Positions 42,977 to 52,021 of a DNA stretch of 64,000 bases are shown here, in pieces. The position numbers were made by a program, and so were the translations under genes. The stretch's first letter is position 1. Each line of letters opens with the position of its first letter. The stretch is from the NCBI GenBank assembly GCA_050486265.1, contig JBJHCY010000002.1, positions 1-64,000 of the forward strand, read 5' to 3'. The notes under the pieces were generated by a model. That model had not been told where the DNA came from, did no database searches, and was given only the letters and a program-made list of their open reading frames with translations. The stretch is from SLFH01 sp050486265. GTDB taxonomy: Bacteria; Planctomycetota; Phycisphaerae; Phycisphaerales; UBA1924.

Positions 42977-43438
42977 CTACAGCGCCTTCTCGAACAGCAT
43001 CGCCACGCCCTCGCCAGGCCGAGCCGCAAACCCCAGCGCCGCGTGCGCCGCAGGCGAAGCGGGATACTCCGGCGTGGTGTCGCTGCTCAGCACGCGGCAG
43101 CCACGCTCTCGCGCCCAACGCTCCGCCCGATCCATCAACATCCGCCCGACGCCCCGCCTCCGCGCCCGCGGCTGAACAAACCACGCCTCGATATGAGCCC
43201 GGCGCTCTTCCGGCGCACCCGCCAGCCCGACCTCGATCAGCCCCAAAGGCGCACGCTCCGAGTCCCCAGCTGGCGTGAACGCGAGAAACACCCCGTGCAC
43301 ACGCCCGTCGAGCGCGCCCGAGGTCAGAAACTCCGCCGCCTCCTGCCGAAGCTCATCGAGCGGCTCGCCGGGCCAGAGCGCCAAGCGCAGTTCCGCCCAC
43401 GCGTCGAGACACCCCGCATCAGGCTCGACGATGTCCAC
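42977..43438 (-). CDS. GNAT acetyltransferase of the AAC(6')-I type
   Basis: 153 residues. The order LDAWAELRLALWP, AHIEAWFVQPRARRRGVGRMLMDRAERWARERGC (acetyl-CoA loop RxxGxGRxL) and SSDTTPEYPASPAAHAALGF follows chromosomal aminoglycoside 6'-N-acetyltransferases such as AAC(6')-Iaa. Many such proteins act on other amines, so resistance is not implied. GTG at 43438 aligns with the family start (VDIVEPDAGCLDAW); GTG at 43471 would overlap icd. It starts five bases after the icd stop in the same direction. Confidence 0.8.
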   Translation of the reverse strand: MDIVEPDAGCLDAWAELRLALWPGEPLDELRQEAAEFLTSGALDGRVHGVFLAFTPAGDSERAPLGLIEVGLAGAPEERRAHIEAWFVQPRARRRGVGRMLMDRAERWARERGCRVLSSDTTPEYPASPAAHAALGFAARPGEGVAMLFEKAL

Positions 43439-43442
43439 GCGG

Positions 43443-44930
43443 TTACTGACCCTGCGCAAGGCTGTAGCCACGCTCCCCGTCGTAGGCCTTCAGCGGCTGA
43501 CACTCCACCACGACCGCCTTGTCGGCGATCCGCACTGCAAGGTTCAGACAGTCGGCGCACTCGACACGCACCGACGCCTGTCCCTCGCGGAGCAGGAACC
43601 TCGCCCGGTAGTGGTCCACGCACTCGGTGAAGGTCGACCCCGTCGGCCACACCTGCGTTCCTCGGTTGGACATCATCGTCAGGCGGAACGGCGTGCCCTC
43701 GACCGCCGCCTCCAACTCCTCGGCGAGCTTCTGCGGCTCCAGGTCGCTCTCGACATAGACATCCGCGCCGACATGCTCCACCCGGGCATCAGCAAACACG
43801 CCGAGCATCGTGTTCGTCCGGGGCGGCTGCGGGCGATCAAGCGAGGGCGCCGCGGGGAGCGAGTCCGGGTCGACGACCGCGCGCGACTCGGGCTTGCGCC
43901 CCAGGTTCGACGCGATCGCGTCGGCGAACCCCCGCGTCCCGACCGCCTCGGTCGACCGGTCGCCGAAGTCGCCGGTCCGCACGCCGCTCTCGAGTGTCGA
44001 CAGCAACGCGTTCTCGATCAGCGCCGCCTGGCGCAGCATCCCGATGTGCCGCAGCATCATGATGCCCGAGAGCAGCAGGCTCGTCGGGTTGGCGACGCCC
44101 CTGCCCGCGATGTCCGGCGCCGTCCCGTGCACCGCCTCGAAGATCGAGACATGCTTTCCGATGTTGGCCGACGGCGCAAAGCCCAGCCCGCCGACGAGCC
44201 CCGCCGCGAGGTCCGACACGATGTCGCCCTGCAGGTTGGGCAGCACGACCATCTTGAATGTCTGGGGCCTCAGCACAAGGTTCATGCACAACGCGTCGAT
44301 GATCACATCACCGTGCTCGATGCCCGGGTACTCCGCCGCGACCTCCCGGAAACGATCGAGGAACAGGCCGTCGGTCATCTTCATGATGTTGGCCTTGTGC
44401 CCGCAGTGGATCGATCGGATCCCGAGGCGGTCGGCCAGCTCGAAAGCCGCGCGGTGCACCTGGTCGCAGCCGGGCGCCGAGATGAGCCTCTTGCACTCGA
44501 CCACATCCCGCGTCAGCCTGTGCTCGATGCCGCCGTAGGTGTCCTCGATGTTCTCGCGGATCACATAAAAGTCCACGGGCACGCCCGCTCGCGAATACAC
44601 CGTCTCGACACCCGGCAGCGACTGGAAGTGCCGGATGTTCGCGAACGCGCCGTACATCTTCCGCAGCGACACATTGATCGACTTGCCCCCGCCCCCCTTG
44701 GGCGTGCCCATCGGACCCTTGTAGACGATCCCTGTCTCCTCGATCGTCCGGATCGCCTCGTCGGTCATCCCGCGCGTATCGCGGTCGAACACCGACTCGC
44801 CCATCTCCACCGCGACGAACTCGACATGCTCGTCCACGCCCGCGGCACGGAAGATCGACAGCGCCGCGTCCATGATCTCAGGGCCGATGCCGTCGCCGGG
44901 GGCCAGCGCGATTCGTGTCTTCTCGGCCAT
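43443..44930 (-). CDS. icd: NADP-type isocitrate dehydrogenase (Thermus-like long form)
   Basis: 495 residues, close to the roughly 496 of Thermus-type IDH. IALAPGDGIGPEIM, the substrate-binding SLRKMYGAFANIRHF (with Ser-Asn context KSINVS), YVIRENIEDTYGGIEHR, KANIMKMTDGLFLDRF (catalytic Lys), DALCMNLVLRPQTFKMVVLPNLQGDIVSDLAAGLVGGLG and the cofactor site VHGTAPDIAGRGVANPTSLLLS are intact. A C-terminal domain of about 130 residues follows, as in this subgroup. TCA-cycle enzyme. AGGAAGG lies upstream of the ATG. Confidence 0.92.
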   Translation of the reverse strand: MAEKTRIALAPGDGIGPEIMDAALSIFRAAGVDEHVEFVAVEMGESVFDRDTRGMTDEAIRTIEETGIVYKGPMGTPKGGGGKSINVSLRKMYGAFANIRHFQSLPGVETVYSRAGVPVDFYVIRENIEDTYGGIEHRLTRDVVECKRLISAPGCDQVHRAAFELADRLGIRSIHCGHKANIMKMTDGLFLDRFREVAAEYPGIEHGDVIIDALCMNLVLRPQTFKMVVLPNLQGDIVSDLAAGLVGGLGFAPSANIGKHVSIFEAVHGTAPDIAGRGVANPTSLLLSGIMMLRHIGMLRQAALIENALLSTLESGVRTGDFGDRSTEAVGTRGFADAIASNLGRKPESRAVVDPDSLPAAPSLDRPQPPRTNTMLGVFADARVEHVGADVYVESDLEPQKLAEELEAAVEGTPFRLTMMSNRGTQVWPTGSTFTECVDHYRARFLLREGQASVRVECADCLNLAVRIADKAVVVECQPLKAYDGERGYSLAQGQ

Positions 44931-45079
44931 GGGTGTTTCTGGTCCTTCCTGTGCATCAAAGACGGTGTGTTGCGTGCCGGTTCGGGCTCGGCCGCCGGGT
45001 GGATACCATAGCCGCCGCAGGGCACCGACCGCGGGCCAGGATCAGCGGCGCAGCGGTTCCCGGACCCCAAAGCGGACCC

Positions 45080-46069
45080 TCACGCGGGCGCGGTCGCCCG
45101 GCGAAGCCGGTCGTGCACCGCACGCCAGACCGCCTCCGACGAGGCGTCCGGTCCGCGAAGGGGAGGCCGCTCGATCAGGATCCGGCTCGGATTGGCTTCA
45201 TCCGCTTCGCGGACGGCCGCGTACAGCCTCGCGGCGTACGCCGACGCGTTCGAAGGCATCGCCACCACGAACACCCCCTCCGGCGCCTCGTCGAAGTCGA
45301 TCGCGACGATCGCCTCGCCCGCTTCGGCGCTCACGAGCTGCTCGCGATCCACCAGCACAGCGCGCGCCCTCGGCGCGTAGTGGCGCCCCATCAGCCCCGG
45401 AGACTCCGCCACGCTGTGGATCTCGTCGCTCTCGATGTCTGCGTTCCGGACCGGACCGTCGAGCACGCTGGCGATCGCCTCGGCGCCGACCACGCCAGGT
45501 CGCAGCACCGTCGCCTCGCGGTAGCCGTCGCCCTCCAGCCGCAGCACGGTCGATTCGATCCCGCGAGGGCAGGGCCCGCCGTCGAGCACGAACACCTCGT
45601 CCTCGGAAAACGAGGCGCGCACATGCGTCGCGTCGGTGGGGGAGATCATGCCGGACCGGTTGGCGCTCGGGCCGACCAGCGGGCCGCCGAAGGCGTCGAT
45701 CAACGCCAGGGTCAGCGGGTGGTCCGGGCAGCGTACCGCCACCGTCGAGCCCCCGCCCGTCACCCGATCGGGCAAACGCTCGTCTTTGGGCAGCACGATC
45801 GAGAGCGGGCCCGGCCAGAACGCCTCGGCCAACCGCTGCGCCGAGTCCGGCCACACGCCCGTCGCGCGACGCGCCATCTCCGGCCCCGAGACATGCACGA
45901 TCAGCGGGTTGCCCGCCGGACGCCCTTTCAGCTCGTACACGCGCTCGACCGCCGCGGCGCTCAGCGCGTCCGCCCCCAGCCCGTACACCGTCTCGGTCGG
46001 GAAGGCGACGAGGCCGCCACCGTTCAGGCGTCTGACCGCTTCGGCGATCTGTTCCGGTCCGGCGCTCAT
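45080..46069 (-). CDS. ywlC: threonylcarbamoyl-AMP synthase (Sua5/YrdC/YwlC)
   Basis: 329 residues. The YrdC domain (about 1-200) shows GGLVAFPTETVYGLGADAL, VYELKGRPAGNPLIVHV, FWPGPLSIVLPK, VAVRCPDHP, PLVGPSANRSGMISPTDA and GGPCPRGIESTVL; the C-terminal Sua5 domain begins at SPGLMGRHYAPRA. It makes threonylcarbamoyl-AMP for the t6A37 modification of ANN-reading tRNAs. Its start touches the stop of the upstream TolC-like gene, so the two are probably co-transcribed. Confidence 0.95.
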   Translation of the reverse strand: MSAGPEQIAEAVRRLNGGGLVAFPTETVYGLGADALSAAAVERVYELKGRPAGNPLIVHVSGPEMARRATGVWPDSAQRLAEAFWPGPLSIVLPKDERLPDRVTGGGSTVAVRCPDHPLTLALIDAFGGPLVGPSANRSGMISPTDATHVRASFSEDEVFVLDGGPCPRGIESTVLRLEGDGYREATVLRPGVVGAEAIASVLDGPVRNADIESDEIHSVAESPGLMGRHYAPRARAVLVDREQLVSAEAGEAIVAIDFDEAPEGVFVVAMPSNASAYAARLYAAVREADEANPSRILIERPPLRGPDASSEAVWRAVHDRLRRATAPA

Positions 46070-47896
46070 TCAGCGTCCGAGGAAGTTCGGGTCGATCCCT
46101 TCCGGGTCGCGCACCTCGAACCTGATGCGGTTGCGCTCCAGCAGGGTGCCCATCGAGGCGTACAACTCCGCGAGTGAGATCTGGTAGTCGATCATCGCTT
46201 GAACCTCCGCCCGCTCGGCGTTGGCGAGCTGGTCCTGGCGATTGAACTCGACCTCGAGGCGTTCGATCGTGAACCCGCCCACCGTCTCCTTCTCCGCCTG
46301 CAAAGCACGCAGCGCCTCGCTGGCCGAGACCCGCGCGATACGGCTCTGCTCGATCAGCGAAAAGTTCGTCGACGCATTGTCCAGCGTGTTCTTGATCTCA
46401 AGCGCGATCTGCTGCACCGTGTTCCGCAGCGAGACCACCGCCTGCTGACGCTCCAGAGTCCGCTGACGCAGCAGAGCCTCGGCGGAGCGGTTGCCGATCG
46501 GCTGCTCGAAGAACACGCCCACGATCGCGTCGACAAAGTCGCGATCGAACGCGCTGGAATACGCGCTGCCGAGCCCGCTCTCAAGAGCGTTCAGTCGGAG
46601 CAGCACACGCAGATCGAGCTGGGGCAGCCTCGCGTTGTCCGCCACCACGCGCTGGATCGTCGTGTTGTCGATCGACACGATCGCCTGATCGATCTCGGGC
46701 CTGTGACGCACCGCCGAGGCCACCGCTTCACCGAGGTTGTACCGGATCGGCGCGTCCATCGCCCCGTCGGTCGGAACCAGCAAAAGCTCGCTCGTCACCG
46801 GGATGTTCGGGTCGTTGAGCAGCGCCTTCAGGCGGTCGCTCCGACGACGAAGCACATTCTTCGCACGGATCACATTGCCCTTGCGGTCCTCGACATTCGA
46901 CGCCGCCGCCGTGATCTGCGGGGGCGTCGCATCGATCGCACGCCGGGCCGACACCTGATTGAAAAGCTGCTCGCCACGCTCGGTCTGGCGCTGCAGGATC
47001 AACAGATCCCAGTGCGCCTGCACGAGCTGCCAGTACGCCCGCTCGACCTCAAGCACCGTCCGCAGCATCTCGCCCTTGAATCTCGCCACCGCCTCCCGCT
47101 CGGCGTTGCGCGACAGCCGGATCTGCGACAGGGCCACATCAGAACCGAATCCGCGAAGCAGCGGCTGGTCGTACTGGAACGCCAGCGTCATCTGCCACCC
47201 CGGGTTCGGCGAGAGGGTCAGCGCCGACTCGGTCTGGTCGAAGTACTCAAGGTCCTGGCGGAACTCGATCTGCCCGCCGGTGATCAGCGCCCTCCGCACG
47301 CCCGCTTGCGTCGTCAGCGCGTCGCGCTGCTGGAACTCGCCGCCGATCGTCTGCTGCGCCGAACGCGAGATCGTCGGCGTCTCCGTCGACCCCCACTGCG
47401 CCGTCGCAAACAGCGTCCAGTCGAACGCGGCCTCCGCCTGCACAAGCTGCGCCTCGGTCACCGAGGGCGTCAGCCGGGCGAACTCCAGCTCCAGGTTGTT
47501 CTGCACCGCCACCCGGATCGCGTCCTGAAGGGAGAGCGCGACCGTCTCGACAGGGTCGCCCAGCAGGTTGGTCATCTCGGGCAGACCCAACTCCGTCAGG
47601 TCGTACGCCTCGGGGCCCGCCATCCGGGAAAGCTCGGGCATCCGGTTGCGGATGTCCTCCACTAGCCACTCGGGGTACCCGCTCAGCCCGACCGCCCGCG
47701 TCGACTCGACCTTCTCGGGCCGGCGGGTCAGCGGGGCGAGATCGTTCCGCACGCCCTCGATCACGCTCCGCCGGAGCGATTCGGCGTGCCCGTCAGGAGG
47801 CAGGGGCTTGGCGCATCCCCAGAGCCCGCCCGCCACCAAGGCCAAAAGACCGGCGCGGCGGAGGGAGACGGACCAATGGCGTTTTACTGATTCCAT
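46070..47896 (-). CDS. TolC-family outer-membrane efflux lipoprotein
   Basis: 608 residues. A signal with lipobox LWGC (Cys28 region) is followed by two long alpha-helical repeats typical of TolC/OprM: SLQDAIRVAVQNNLELEFARL and NLGEAVASAVRHRPEIDQAIVSID, each with the helical hairpin that builds the tunnel (VLEVERAYWQLVQAHWDLLILQRQTE; VSLRNTVQQIALEIKNTLDNASTNF). It is longer than most homologues because of an N-terminal 100-residue extension. It should pair with an efflux pump or secretion system that is not in the window. Confidence 0.88.
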   Translation of the reverse strand: MESVKRHWSVSLRRAGLLALVAGGLWGCAKPLPPDGHAESLRRSVIEGVRNDLAPLTRRPEKVESTRAVGLSGYPEWLVEDIRNRMPELSRMAGPEAYDLTELGLPEMTNLLGDPVETVALSLQDAIRVAVQNNLELEFARLTPSVTEAQLVQAEAAFDWTLFATAQWGSTETPTISRSAQQTIGGEFQQRDALTTQAGVRRALITGGQIEFRQDLEYFDQTESALTLSPNPGWQMTLAFQYDQPLLRGFGSDVALSQIRLSRNAEREAVARFKGEMLRTVLEVERAYWQLVQAHWDLLILQRQTERGEQLFNQVSARRAIDATPPQITAAASNVEDRKGNVIRAKNVLRRRSDRLKALLNDPNIPVTSELLLVPTDGAMDAPIRYNLGEAVASAVRHRPEIDQAIVSIDNTTIQRVVADNARLPQLDLRVLLRLNALESGLGSAYSSAFDRDFVDAIVGVFFEQPIGNRSAEALLRQRTLERQQAVVSLRNTVQQIALEIKNTLDNASTNFSLIEQSRIARVSASEALRALQAEKETVGGFTIERLEVEFNRQDQLANAERAEVQAMIDYQISLAELYASMGTLLERNRIRFEVRDPEGIDPNFLGR

Positions 47897-48153
47897 GCGT
47901 GGGATAGGTCTTTGTGCCGCTCGGGGGTCGGACAGCCGGCAAACACCGGCCTACGGGGGGACGAACGATAGCCACCCCTCCCCGCCCGAGCGCGTGCCGA
48001 GCCCGACGCGCCGCACGACCGCTCAAACGACAGGCCAGCGCCCACGACGGAACCCGCCGAGCCGATCTAGACTAGCCCGAAGCGGGTCCGGAGGGCCCGC
48101 AAGAGATCACACGCTGATCCCACTCGGGCTTACGCACCCGGCAGGAGGCACCC

Positions 48154-49446
48154 ATGCGTCGCCGTCGACTCCATTCCAACGCGATCTGCGCCGCGCTCTG
48201 CACCCTGACACTCTGCGCCGGTCTCCACGCCAACGCCGCCGAAGACTCCGAAGGCCCCGCGATCCGCGTGGTCGAGCCCCGCCGGGTCGTCGTGAGCGTT
48301 TCGGAGGCGGCCCTGCGCAGCGGCGAGCTCGAAAGGTTCTACCCCGTCGCCCTCCTCCGCGAAGGCGCCCAGCTCACCGTCATCGGCGAGGGAGACGGGT
48401 GGTACCGCGTCCGCTACCCCAGCCGCGTCGGCGTCTTCGTGCCCGCCTCCGAGGCCGGCCTCGAAGAGGACCAGGGCCGCGTCCGCCTGACCGCGCCCTC
48501 GCGGCTGAGGGCCCCCAACCAGGCCGGCGGCTTCCGCATGAGCTGGCGGTCCGTGCTCGACGAGCCGCTCCCTTCCGGCGAGCACCTCCGCCTCATCGAG
48601 GTCGTCCGCGACGACAACGGCCGCCCCGCCGCCTTCCGCGTCGTCCCGCCCGACACCGCCGGCGTCTACATCCGCAGCGACCATGTCACCGACGCCCCGC
48701 AGACCACCACGGGCGAGCAGACCGGCACGCTCGCCACCCCCGAGCGCACAACAGAACAAACGACAGAACGCACGCCGGATTCCGAACGCCGGGACATGCA
48801 GCGCGAGACCGACCGCGACACCGTGACCACCGACGAGTCTCGGGCAGACCGGACGCCGGTCGTGATCGATCAGGGCGAGCGGGCCCGTCTCCGAGCGCCC
48901 CAGACCGCCACCCTCCAGCAGCTCGACGCCGCCTACCAACGCCTCCGCGCCGGCGAGGGCGGCGCCGCCGAGCTCGAAGCCCTCCTCGGCGAGTACCAGG
49001 CCGCTCTGGACGCCACCGAGGAGTCCCCCTTCACCGAACGACTCCGCGAGCAGCTCCGCGACCGCATCGCGATGATCAACCTCCGCATCCAGATGCGCGA
49101 CCGCCTCGCCTCCCTCACCGATCCCGACGCCGAAGCCGCCGACACGCAGGCCGCCGTCCAGCGATTCCGCGAAGCCGTCTCCTCAGGCCGCCACGACTTC
49201 GTCGGCCGGCTCGCCGCCTCCCCCGTCTACAACGGTGAGGGGCTGCCCCGCCTCTTCGCCCTCCGCTCTGTCACAGGACTGGACCGGATCCTGGGCTACA
49301 TCGACCCCGCCGAGGTCGATCGGGCGCATACGCTCGTCGGCCGGGTCGTGGGTATCCACGGCAGCGCGGAGACGACCCGGAGGTCGGGCGCTCGCATCAT
49401 CAGGGTCGACCGGATCGAGCGCCTCCCAGACCCCGCCGCGGACTGA
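48154..49446 (+). CDS. secreted protein with SH3-like domain, unknown function
   Basis: 430 residues. A signal peptide (NAICAALCTLTLCAGLHANA) is followed by an SH3-like segment (VALLREGAQLTVIGEGDGWYRVRYPSRVGVFVPA), a second beta segment, a Thr/Glu/Arg-rich linker (residues about 190-230) and a helical C-terminal domain (LDAAYQRLRAGEGGAAELEALLGEYQAALDATEES) ending in a small beta unit (GRVVGIHGSAETTRRSGARIIRVDRIERL). Known families are not recognised beyond the SH3-like part, which suggests cell-wall or envelope binding. Divergent from the TolC-like gene. Confidence 0.75.
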   Translation: MRRRRLHSNAICAALCTLTLCAGLHANAAEDSEGPAIRVVEPRRVVVSVSEAALRSGELERFYPVALLREGAQLTVIGEGDGWYRVRYPSRVGVFVPASEAGLEEDQGRVRLTAPSRLRAPNQAGGFRMSWRSVLDEPLPSGEHLRLIEVVRDDNGRPAAFRVVPPDTAGVYIRSDHVTDAPQTTTGEQTGTLATPERTTEQTTERTPDSERRDMQRETDRDTVTTDESRADRTPVVIDQGERARLRAPQTATLQQLDAAYQRLRAGEGGAAELEALLGEYQAALDATEESPFTERLREQLRDRIAMINLRIQMRDRLASLTDPDAEAADTQAAVQRFREAVSSGRHDFVGRLAASPVYNGEGLPRLFALRSVTGLDRILGYIDPAEVDRAHTLVGRVVGIHGSAETTRRSGARIIRVDRIERLPDPAAD

Positions 49447-49474
49447 CTCCTGCGCCGGGGCGCACCACCCACCC

Positions 49475-50746
49475 ATGGCCCCGACCAACGACGCTTCCGG
49501 TCAGATCGCCTTCGCCCACGGCCTTTCAGCCGCGGACGACGCCGCGACCGCTGCATCCAGCGCCGCTTCCTCAGCGATGCAGCGCCTCGCCAAGCCCGCT
49601 GACCTCGCGATGGTCTTCATCTCCACGCCCCATGTCCAAGAGGCGGCCTCGGTCAACAAAGTCGTCCGCGAGGCGACCGGGGCCCGATGCCTCCTGGGGG
49701 TCAGCGGCGTCGGCGTGCTCGCCGGAGACCGCGAGTTTGATGACGGGCCGGGCGTCGCTGTCCTCGTCGCCTCCATGCCGGGTGTCGAGCTCGAACCTTT
49801 CGCCGGCCCCGAAGTCCTCGACGCCTCCGACGACCCCGAAAAGCTCGCCAAGGTCATCCACGCCGGCCCCGGTCAGAAGGGCGTCATCCTCTTCGCCGAT
49901 GCCTTCAGCGTCCCCGTCGGCGGCCTCCTCGCCCGCATCAACGACGCAAGAGCCAAGGCCGGCGTCGACCTCCGCGAGTCGCCACTCATCGGCGGCATGG
50001 CCTCCGCCGGCGACGAGCCCGGCGCCAACGCCATGATGCTCAACGACCGCGTCTTCAATTCCGGCGTCGTCGGCGTCTCGTTCCGCGGCCCGGTCCGCAT
50101 CGACGCCGTGGTCAGCCAGGGCTGCAAACCGTTCGGCCCAAACTTCGTCATCACGAAGGCCCGTCCGAACCTCATCCAGGAACTCGGCGGACGCCCCGCG
50201 ATGGAGCGCATCGAAGAAGCCGTCGAAGACCTCGAACAGGCCGACCGAAAACTCCTCGCTGGCGGGCTCCTCCTCGGCCGGGTGGTCGACGAACGCAAGC
50301 CCCGCTTCGGACGCGGCGATTACCTCATCCGCCACATCGTCGGCATCGACAAACGCTCCGGCGCCGTCGCCGTCGACGACCGCCTCCGCACAGGCCAGAC
50401 CGTCCGCCTGCACCTCAGAGACCGTGAGACCGCCTCCAGCGACCTGCTGCTCCTGATGGACGCCCAGCGGCTGCACGACCAGCCGGCGGGGGCTCTGGTC
50501 TGCACCTGCAACGCCAGAGGCTCGGCCCTCTTCGGACGCCCGCACCACGACGCCATGGCCGTCGCCCGGGCCTTCCAGACCGTCGAGCCTGGGGAGCGGG
50601 CGGCCCGGGGCGGCCAACCGATCGATGCGGGAACACCGATCCTGCCTACGGCGGGTTTCTTCGCCGCCGGCGAGATCGGCCCGATCGCCGGGCTGGGCTT
50701 TCTGCACACCCAGACCGCGTGCATCGCCCTGTTCCGGGCGGAGTGA
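49475..50746 (+). CDS. FIST-domain sensor protein
   Basis: 423 residues with FIST N- and C-terminal domains: VFISTPHVQEAASVNKVVREATGARCLLGVSGVGVLAGDRE, GVILFADAFSVPVGGLLARIND, SPLIGGMASAGDEPG and, near the end, ALVCTCNARGSALFGRPHHDA with GFFAAGEIGPIAG. FIST domains are thought to bind small ligands, perhaps amino acids, and are usually joined to signalling modules; here the protein stands alone and is probably cytoplasmic. ATG at 49475 has no clear Shine-Dalgarno sequence. Confidence 0.88.
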   Translation: MAPTNDASGQIAFAHGLSAADDAATAASSAASSAMQRLAKPADLAMVFISTPHVQEAASVNKVVREATGARCLLGVSGVGVLAGDREFDDGPGVAVLVASMPGVELEPFAGPEVLDASDDPEKLAKVIHAGPGQKGVILFADAFSVPVGGLLARINDARAKAGVDLRESPLIGGMASAGDEPGANAMMLNDRVFNSGVVGVSFRGPVRIDAVVSQGCKPFGPNFVITKARPNLIQELGGRPAMERIEEAVEDLEQADRKLLAGGLLLGRVVDERKPRFGRGDYLIRHIVGIDKRSGAVAVDDRLRTGQTVRLHLRDRETASSDLLLLMDAQRLHDQPAGALVCTCNARGSALFGRPHHDAMAVARAFQTVEPGERAARGGQPIDAGTPILPTAGFFAAGEIGPIAGLGFLHTQTACIALFRAE

Positions 50747-50989
50747 GCGCCGCGCGGAGTTCGGCGGCGGGCGTCTTGTCGCTCGAAGGGGACAACCTGT
50801 CGGTTGCGCTCGCCGCAGGCCATGGGCAGATTGCCCGGATTACCGCGGTTGACCTCCGGGGCTCGGCGGCGGATGCTCGGGCAGGTCGGGCGGGCGCAGG
50901 TTCGCTACGCTTGCCGCCCCGGGCCGATCGACTTGTCCGGCGATGGTCCGTGGATTCTGAACAATTCGGGAGAGCAGGAGTCTTCTCTG

Positions 50990-51451
50990 ATGGCCTCGAG
51001 CAACAACGAGACGGTGATCGGCGCCGACGCGCAGATCAAGGGTGAAGTGACCTTCGCGTCCTCGGCGAAGATCATGGGGACGATCGAGGGCTCGGTCGTC
51101 GCCAAGGGCGACCTGCATGTCGCCGCCGGCGCCAACTGCCGAGCGTCCATCGACGCCGCCAAGGTCACCGTCGACGGGCTGGTGCAGGGCAATGTCAAGG
51201 CCTCCGAGCGCCTCGAACTCAGCGCCAACGCGAGGCTCGAGGGCGACCTCGAAGCCGCCAAGCTCATCGTCGCAGAGGGCGCCAGCTTCACAGGCCACTG
51301 CAAGATCGGCGGGAGCCCCAAGGCCTCGTCCAACGGCAGCGCCGCCTCGGTCGCCGAGACCAAGCCCGACGCCGGACGCACCGAGTCCAAGGACGACGAC
51401 GACTCGGGCCGCAAGACCGCGGGCCGGGCGACCGCCGCCGCGAAGAAGTAA
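50990..51451 (+). CDS. bactofilin
   Basis: 153 residues. The beta-helix repeat of bactofilins is clear: TVIGADAQIKGEVTFASSAKIMGTIEGSVVAKGDLHVAAGANCRASIDAAKVTVDGLVQGN with hydrophobic-Gly steps, then a disordered tail (about 110-153) of Ser, Asp and Lys. Bactofilins polymerise into cytoskeletal filaments that position cell-wall or polar machinery. AGGAG lies upstream of the ATG. A second bactofilin-like gene follows 51 bases later, suggesting co-expression and co-polymerisation. Confidence 0.9.
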   Translation: MASSNNETVIGADAQIKGEVTFASSAKIMGTIEGSVVAKGDLHVAAGANCRASIDAAKVTVDGLVQGNVKASERLELSANARLEGDLEAAKLIVAEGASFTGHCKIGGSPKASSNGSAASVAETKPDAGRTESKDDDDSGRKTAGRATAAAKK

Positions 51452-51502
51452 ACCCGGCTTCGGCTTGGGTATGGGGGCGCAGCCGCCCCCGGAAGACGCC
51501 GC

Positions 51503-52021
51503 ATGGCCAAGCAGAAGGGCCCCCGACCGGTCCGGTGTTACCACTGCGGGAGATCGTTCGAGGTCCCCGCCAAGGCGATGACCTGCTCGTGCCCCGGATG
51601 CTTCAAGGGCATCCAGCTCGAAAGCATCGTCGTCAAAAACATGGAGCAGATGTCGCGCCTGGAGACCTGCGGCTCGATCACCGTCCGCAAGCGCGGGCTC
51701 GTGCAGGCGGACCGCATCATCGCCGCCGAGGGGATCGAGGTCGAGGGCATCGTCCACGCCAACGCCAAGAGCGGGAGGCGTGTCACGCTCCACTCGGGCG
51801 CGCAGTGGAAGGGCGACCTGACCGCCCCCTCGCTGGAGATCCGCGAGGGCGCGAGCATCCTCGGAGGGTTCTTCCGCATCGGGCCCGGCGAGGTCGAGCC
51901 GAGCGTGCGGGACCCGGCGCCCGCCCCCGCCAATGTCCCGGCCGGTCAATCCTCCGCGGGCAGCACCACGCCCCGGCACTCGCCGAAACCGACGCGCCGG
52001 AAGCCGTCACGCTCGCAATAG
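51503..52021 (+). CDS. zinc-ribbon bactofilin-like protein
   Basis: 172 residues. The N-terminus has a zinc-ribbon pattern, CYHCGRS followed by CSCPGC (two CxxC pairs, residues 12-33). A bactofilin beta-helix follows: SRLETCGSITVRKRGLVQADRIIAAEGIEVEGIVHANAKSGRRVTLHSGAQWKGDL. A Pro-rich tail of about 40 residues closes it. The zinc ribbon could anchor the filament to protein or nucleic acid. Its last 76 bases overlap the convergent fumarylacetoacetase gene, so the tail is of uncertain importance. Confidence 0.83.
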   Translation: MAKQKGPRPVRCYHCGRSFEVPAKAMTCSCPGCFKGIQLESIVVKNMEQMSRLETCGSITVRKRGLVQADRIIAAEGIEVEGIVHANAKSGRRVTLHSGAQWKGDLTAPSLEIREGASILGGFFRIGPGEVEPSVRDPAPAPANVPAGQSSAGSTTPRHSPKPTRRKPSRSQ

